Below, in pieces: positions 60,494 through 64,000 of a stretch of 64,000 nt of DNA. The position numbers and the translations under genes were made by a program. Source of the stretch: Scleroderma bovista. Taxonomy: Eukaryota > Basidiomycota > Agaricomycetes > Boletales > Sclerodermataceae. The notes beneath the pieces were generated by a model. It was not told the origin of the DNA. It did not search any database and was given only the letters and a program-made list of their open reading frames with translations. The stretch is taken from NCBI GenBank assembly GCA_037178675.1, contig JAYMGJ010000061.1:1-64000 (forward strand). The letters run 5' to 3'. How positions within the stretch are numbered: the stretch's first letter is position 1; each line of letters starts with the position of its first letter.

Positions 60494-62640
60494 AATTCCA
60501 CGAAGTGTCCGCAAAGCTTGGCATTGTCCTCAGGCTTTCCCTAGAATCCTCTGTAAGTAGAACCATCTAGCACCGTCAGTGCGCATTCAACGAAAGCATG
60601 ACAGGGAGCCTCCTCCGGACGTTTATCACCCACAATTGAAGGCATCCTCCAACAATGCCCTCGGTAAGCACGACATATCAGATATTCGGTGTGCTAAATA
60701 TAATCTCGTTGCATCAGCTTTCGCGTCTTGGTCATAGGGAAGGTGATGCACTAAGGTCATGTTATACCATCGATCCTGATGATCCCACTTCGGTAGTCGG
60801 GAGTTGGAAAGACTACCCTGATCAACCACACTTTCGGCATCAAAGACGTGGTTAAGTTTCCAAAATATTCAACGTCATCCGTTACTGATAGACCTACTTA
60901 GTTCGTTGAACACGACAAACGAGGTTTGGCGGATATCAAGAAGGAGCTGATCTCAGATGAAAACGACCGATTCATCCTGCATGACAGTAAAGGGTTTGAA
61001 CAGGGAGAAGACGACACTCTCGCTGATGTGACTCAGTTCATCAAGGATCGCAGGAATAACGAAGATATCAAGGAACAGCTACATGCAGTTTGGTGCGCTG
61101 ACTCGGCGAAGGCAATACGAATGCTCCTGACAGACAGCTTAATAGGCTGTGTTTCCAGATACCCAATGCCGAGGCTGGACAACGCATAATGGAGACAGGA
61201 ATGGAAGAGTTCTTAAAGCAGAAGAAGGATATCCTCGGGGATGGTGGGTGCAGCGGATCGGCGCATTTGCTGTTTTGTGCTAACCTGTATCAGTTCCGAC
61301 AATTTTCGTATTTACGAAATACGATGTGCTTATTACTGAAATCGAATTCCGCTTGTGTCAGAGCGGAAAAGACTTCAGTTCAGCGGTCGTTGAACCTGAA
61401 GCCAAACAACTCCTGGAAACGCGATGTATCCAACCTATCCAGCGACTAACGAATGAAACGAATATCCCGCACATTGCAGTCTCTAGTAAGTCTATGATGC
61501 CGTGCCAAGTGTTGCTTCAAATAATCATCGGTTGCAGTGGGACATCGCGACAAGTTAGAAGGACTGATCCAGCTGACCTATGAAAAAGTTTCCGAATACT
61601 TCGGGAACCAGCCAGGTACAGCAACATCGGCAGTGCCTACTTTGGCCGTGATGGCTCAGAGAGTAGCCCCTGATTTGAAAATCGAGGGGTCAATCAAGTA
61701 GGTATTTTTTTTCGTTATTGTCGTATTGTTATCTGATGTTTTCCTTCCAGAGTGGGCGAAAAAAGTCCGTATTAATGTTACATTTTGGCTGTCCACTATT
61801 GACGTCTGCTTCTAGGATATTGGCAGGCAATCTTTGCTGGAACAGTGTTTTCGGAACGCTCAATGCAAGATTGTCTCCAGGTAATTCATGATGACATTAT
61901 TGGACTTTGGAACTTCCGCGACGAGGGTAAAGTACGATTCGCCCATTCTCATCCATCATTTTATGTGTTCTAATCTACTTCTCACTAATAGTTGCTTCAG
62001 AGTAAAGAGTTTCGGGAATTCATGATGAACCTGGTTAACCTGCTCGACCGCCCTATGGATTGCCCCCCTTCACCCCAACGGAGTGAAACGATGTCTTCTA
62101 TGCAGAAGGAGTGAGTCCTTCCTTGTACTTAGATGGCAATTGCATGCTCAAGAAGGGTGGCTACAGAGGTTTTCCACTGGTGTCCTTCCTGATGTTTGCT
62201 CTGCCCTTCGTTGCTGGATTGCAACTTGTAAAGTGGGCTCACAATGTCTACAAGCAAACGTATGTACTCCTTTATAAACAAGTCTTCGTGTGATCGAGCT
62301 TTGTTCCAGGCCCGAAGTGCAGCGGAATTTCATAGCATACATTGTTGACCTAACCAACGTGCTGGATATATTGTTCACCTTGACAGCCAGTAGAAGTGAG
62401 GAAAACCTCAATATCAGAGCCATCAAAGCTGCCTACAAAGCCTACTTTGGATCAACGAGGAGGACGCATGTTCATACTCAGATTAGGGAATGTTCTCCCT
62501 CGATCTTCGGGAGCAGTGGTGTTATTTCAGTGATAGAGACCCTCGTCCGACAGAGGTATGATACTGACAAGGAGCTGGCGAAGAGGATTGGGGAGGTCTC
62601 AGCAAAATATTTGGAGGAGAAGGAGGCTTGGTACCCCTGA
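60494..62640 (+). CDS. Tandem P-loop GTPase, copy 3 (mosaic)
   Basis: SPTIEGILQQCPRFRVLVIG is followed by G1 SGVGKTTLINHTFGI (exon from 60797), then VEHDKRGLADIKKEL, RFILHDSKGFEQGEDDTL and DIKEQLHAVWLCFQIPN. G4 is TIFVFTKYDV. Then come LIQLTYEKVSEYFGNQPGTA, YWQAIFAGTVFSERSMQDCL, the hydrophobic FPLVSFLMFALPFVAGLQLV, and FIAYIVDLTNVLDILFTLTA, ending EAWYP. The reading frame is open through all introns from 60605. The 5' half is copy-2-like (SGVGK..NHTFGIK, EDDTL). The block from about 61565 to 61960 and the last exon (62300-62640) are copy-1-like. The hydrophobic exon (about 62085-62270) is again copy-2-like. This fits gene conversion. First exons are unresolved. Function unknown. Confidence 0.85.
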
Positions 62641-62868
62641 GCTAGTATGTGACTCATTGCACTTCTGTACCATTGGCATCGACGCTTTCCATTTCACTAA
62701 TTCACCATATACCGCAATTCTTACACTGTTTTACATACGCCCTTGACTTGTAGTATTACCATTGCTCTCATATTTTCCATTTTCCACCTACTCCGAGTGC
62801 CTCTCCGTGATGATCTCTTTTGATTCCATGTGTACCGTGCTTTTCACTCCTGGATGGCCGTCCGACAA
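62641..62868. other. Spacer between GTPase copy 3 and retroelement remnant
   Basis: Probably the 3' untranslated region of copy 3. It differs from the downstream flanks of copies 1 and 2. No gene seen. Confidence 0.35.
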
Positions 62869-63324
62869 GCCGGGAACAAGCAATAGCCCCTGAGTCAAGC
62901 ATGGCCAAATATCATCCTTACCAAATCAGGACTTGTAATCGGCCATTCAGGGACTCGGCAGCAGTTAGACGGACAAGATCGACTTAACAGACCCCGGTCC
63001 CCCTCCCCCGTAGACAGCCTCGTACAGCTACGCACGGGCCATGCCCCCCTCAATCACCACCTTTCCAGAATCGGGAGATCGCCCACCCCATCGTGCCCCA
63101 GGTGCGGAGCCAGCTATGAAATGGTGCATCGTTTCATTCTCATGTGCCCAGCATACCACACGGAAAGAAGAGGACTGCAGATGAAGATAGGGAATAGACG
63201 GATGGGACTAGAACACCTCTTAACGAGCAGCCACTCCATCAAGGACTTCTTACAGTTCCTCGCCAGCACTCGCCGCCTTGCCCGGACCTTTGGCGACCTC
63301 ACCCCCCCGGAACACAACACGTAA
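62869..63324 (+). mobile_element. 3' end of a non-LTR (LINE-type) retrotransposon, degenerate
   Basis: From about 63008 one plus frame reads DSLVQLRTGHAPLNHHLSRI, then PSCPRCGASYEMVHRFILMC, PAYHTER, and ends FGDLTPPEHNT with a stop at 63322-63324. The pattern Q-L-R-T-G-H-x-x-L-N, followed by C-P-x-C and H-x-x-x-x-C-P-x-Y, is the zinc-knuckle-like C-terminus behind the reverse transcriptase and RNase H domains of fungal LINEs. An in-frame TAA near 62981 and the lack of upstream RT/RNase H sequence show it is 5'-truncated and dead. No poly(A) tail or target-site duplication was recognised. It is a remnant only, immediately behind the tandem array. Confidence 0.8.
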
Positions 63325-63766
63325 CGTGGCTCCTCTCCTCTCCTTTTTCTTTTCCAATCGTACTATACTAACGAATGTAATGGGAGAATTTCTTTAATTG
63401 CACGAATGTAAAGACTCCCGAACGGCTCTCCTCTCTCCCATAGCCACTTACCTATTTGTACCGAGATGAATCGATAAATCCTGACAGCTAGCGCATGACA
63501 ATGACCTCGGGGGGAAAGGAAATACGACTGCCTGGTGTTGGCCTGGTGAGCGCTTGAGCCTCCAAACTTATTATACAGAGCCACTTACTATGCCCCAAGC
63601 CCAACTTTCTCAGCGTCAAGACCTGTCGAGACCCGGGGTCAGAAGCAGTCATAATCTTCTCATTGGACATGTGTTGACCTGACGAGGACTGCGTGGCGTG
63701 GGGTTTCAAATCAGGCAATGGCCCCGTGATGTTGAGCGTCGTTGGCATCCTCTGACCATCATACTC
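63325..63766. other. Intergenic; minus-strand ORFs not convincing
   Basis: Minus ORFs at 63584-63363 and 63787-63488 are open but have no recognised domain and overlap the kinase start on the other strand. A pyrimidine tract (CTCTCCTCTCCTTTTTCTTTT) lies at about 63334-63354. Confidence 0.35.
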
Positions 63767-64000
63767 ATGCAAAGTCCAGGACTCCAAGATGTGCTCAAAG
63801 AGGTGGCTGAATGCGCCTCTCGATACAGTATCAATCTCGATGGACGGGTTAGACGAGACCCGGCCATCCAGTTCCGTAGCCAGTGCGCTACTGTGTACAA
63901 AGGGATACTGGAATCACAAGATATGATGGTAGCGGTGAAGACCGTCATTATTCCTGGGGATCTTCAACAGCTTGATACATACAAGAGGGATATCAAGGTT
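63767..64000 (+). CDS. Protein kinase, N-terminal part (runs off right edge)
   Basis: ATG 63767 opens a frame that stays open to the window end, 78 codons. It reads MQSPGLQDVLKEVAECASRY, then an intervening NLDGRVRRDPAIQ, then QCATVYKGIL and MMVAVKTVIIPGDL. The pair V-Y-K-G followed by V-A-V-K-T-V is the end of the Gly-rich loop and the ATP-binding Lys of a kinase N-lobe. The usual Gly residues before V-Y-K-G are replaced by SQCAT, which is odd. Mushroom genomes carry many diverged TKL kinases of this sort, and this may be one; it may lack activity. Only the first lobe is visible, so the catalytic loop cannot be checked. An upstream exon is possible. Confidence 0.6.
   Translation, partial: MQSPGLQDVLKEVAECASRYSINLDGRVRRDPAIQFRSQCATVYKGILESQDMMVAVKTVIIPGDLQQLDTYKRDIKV

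Larger units (their letters stand above)
53721..62640. repeat. Three-copy direct tandem array of a ~3.1 kb gene unit
   Basis: The anchor GTGCA(G/A)CGGCGCTTAAC occurs at about 53721, 56781 and 59955, a period of 3060 and 3174 bases. Each unit has about 600-700 bases of upstream sequence, then a whole intron-containing GTPase gene in the same orientation, ending at 56416, 59474 and 62640. Introns are copied too, so this is DNA-level duplication and not retroposition. Confidence 0.9.

Noticed and set aside
1..64000. CRISPR arrays, Shine-Dalgarno sites, operons
   Set aside because: Intron-rich eukaryotic DNA; no regularly spaced short repeats were seen.

Overview
The window is nuclear DNA of a filamentous basidiomycete, most likely an Agaricomycete. 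Almost every recognisable gene is split by many short introns of about 40-75 bases with GT..AG ends, and protein similarity can only be followed by splicing across them. The gene families (TKL kinase with a C1 domain, NCS1 permease, tandem G-domain proteins, Akr1, Sft2, Nup192) are fungal, and the G-domain family is one I associate with mushroom-forming fungi. Exons were spliced by eye. For most named genes the joined exons keep frame and the coding length is divisible by three.

Layout. 0-10.6 kb is a dense housekeeping block: AKR1 palmitoyltransferase (minus, runs off the left edge), a Golgi pH regulator-type channel (plus), a fungal membrane protein (minus), the Hsp70 exchange factor FES1 (plus) and a four-helix membrane protein with a long Ser-rich tail (plus). 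10.6-17 kb is gene-poor and holds one possible granulin-like secreted Cys-rich gene. 17-18.9 kb has MPP6 (minus) diverging from a Pro/Ser/His-rich protein (plus). 18.9-25 kb shows no gene I can support, only simple-sequence tracts. 25-40 kb is dense again: DCN1, a Pop8-like RNase P/MRP subunit, the complex I LYR subunit NDUFA6, PDAP1, a TKL kinase with a C-terminal C1 domain, an NCS1 nucleobase permease, a family-16 methyltransferase and SFT2. 40-47 kb is one giant gene, NUP192. 47-53.5 kb has a small unidentified gene, NAA30 (NatC catalytic subunit) and an ARMT1/DUF89 phosphatase-like gene.

53.7-62.6 kb is the most distinctive part: three tandem head-to-tail copies, about 3.1 kb apart, of a gene for a P-loop GTPase with a C-terminal hydrophobic segment. 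Upstream DNA is copied with each gene. All three look intact from the G1 motif to the stop, and copy 3 is a patchwork of copy-1-like and copy-2-like blocks, as expected from gene conversion or unequal crossing-over. To the right lie the 3' end of a non-LTR retrotransposon and the start of a protein kinase gene that leaves the window.

The genes do not form one pathway; most are conserved cell-biology genes (membrane traffic, protein modification, nuclear pore, RNA processing, mitochondria). Notable gene structures are probable microexons of 6, 13 and 19 bases, two probable GC-AG introns, and an intron directly after the start codon of DCN1. The tandem GTPases and the retroelement remnant are the accessory part of the region.
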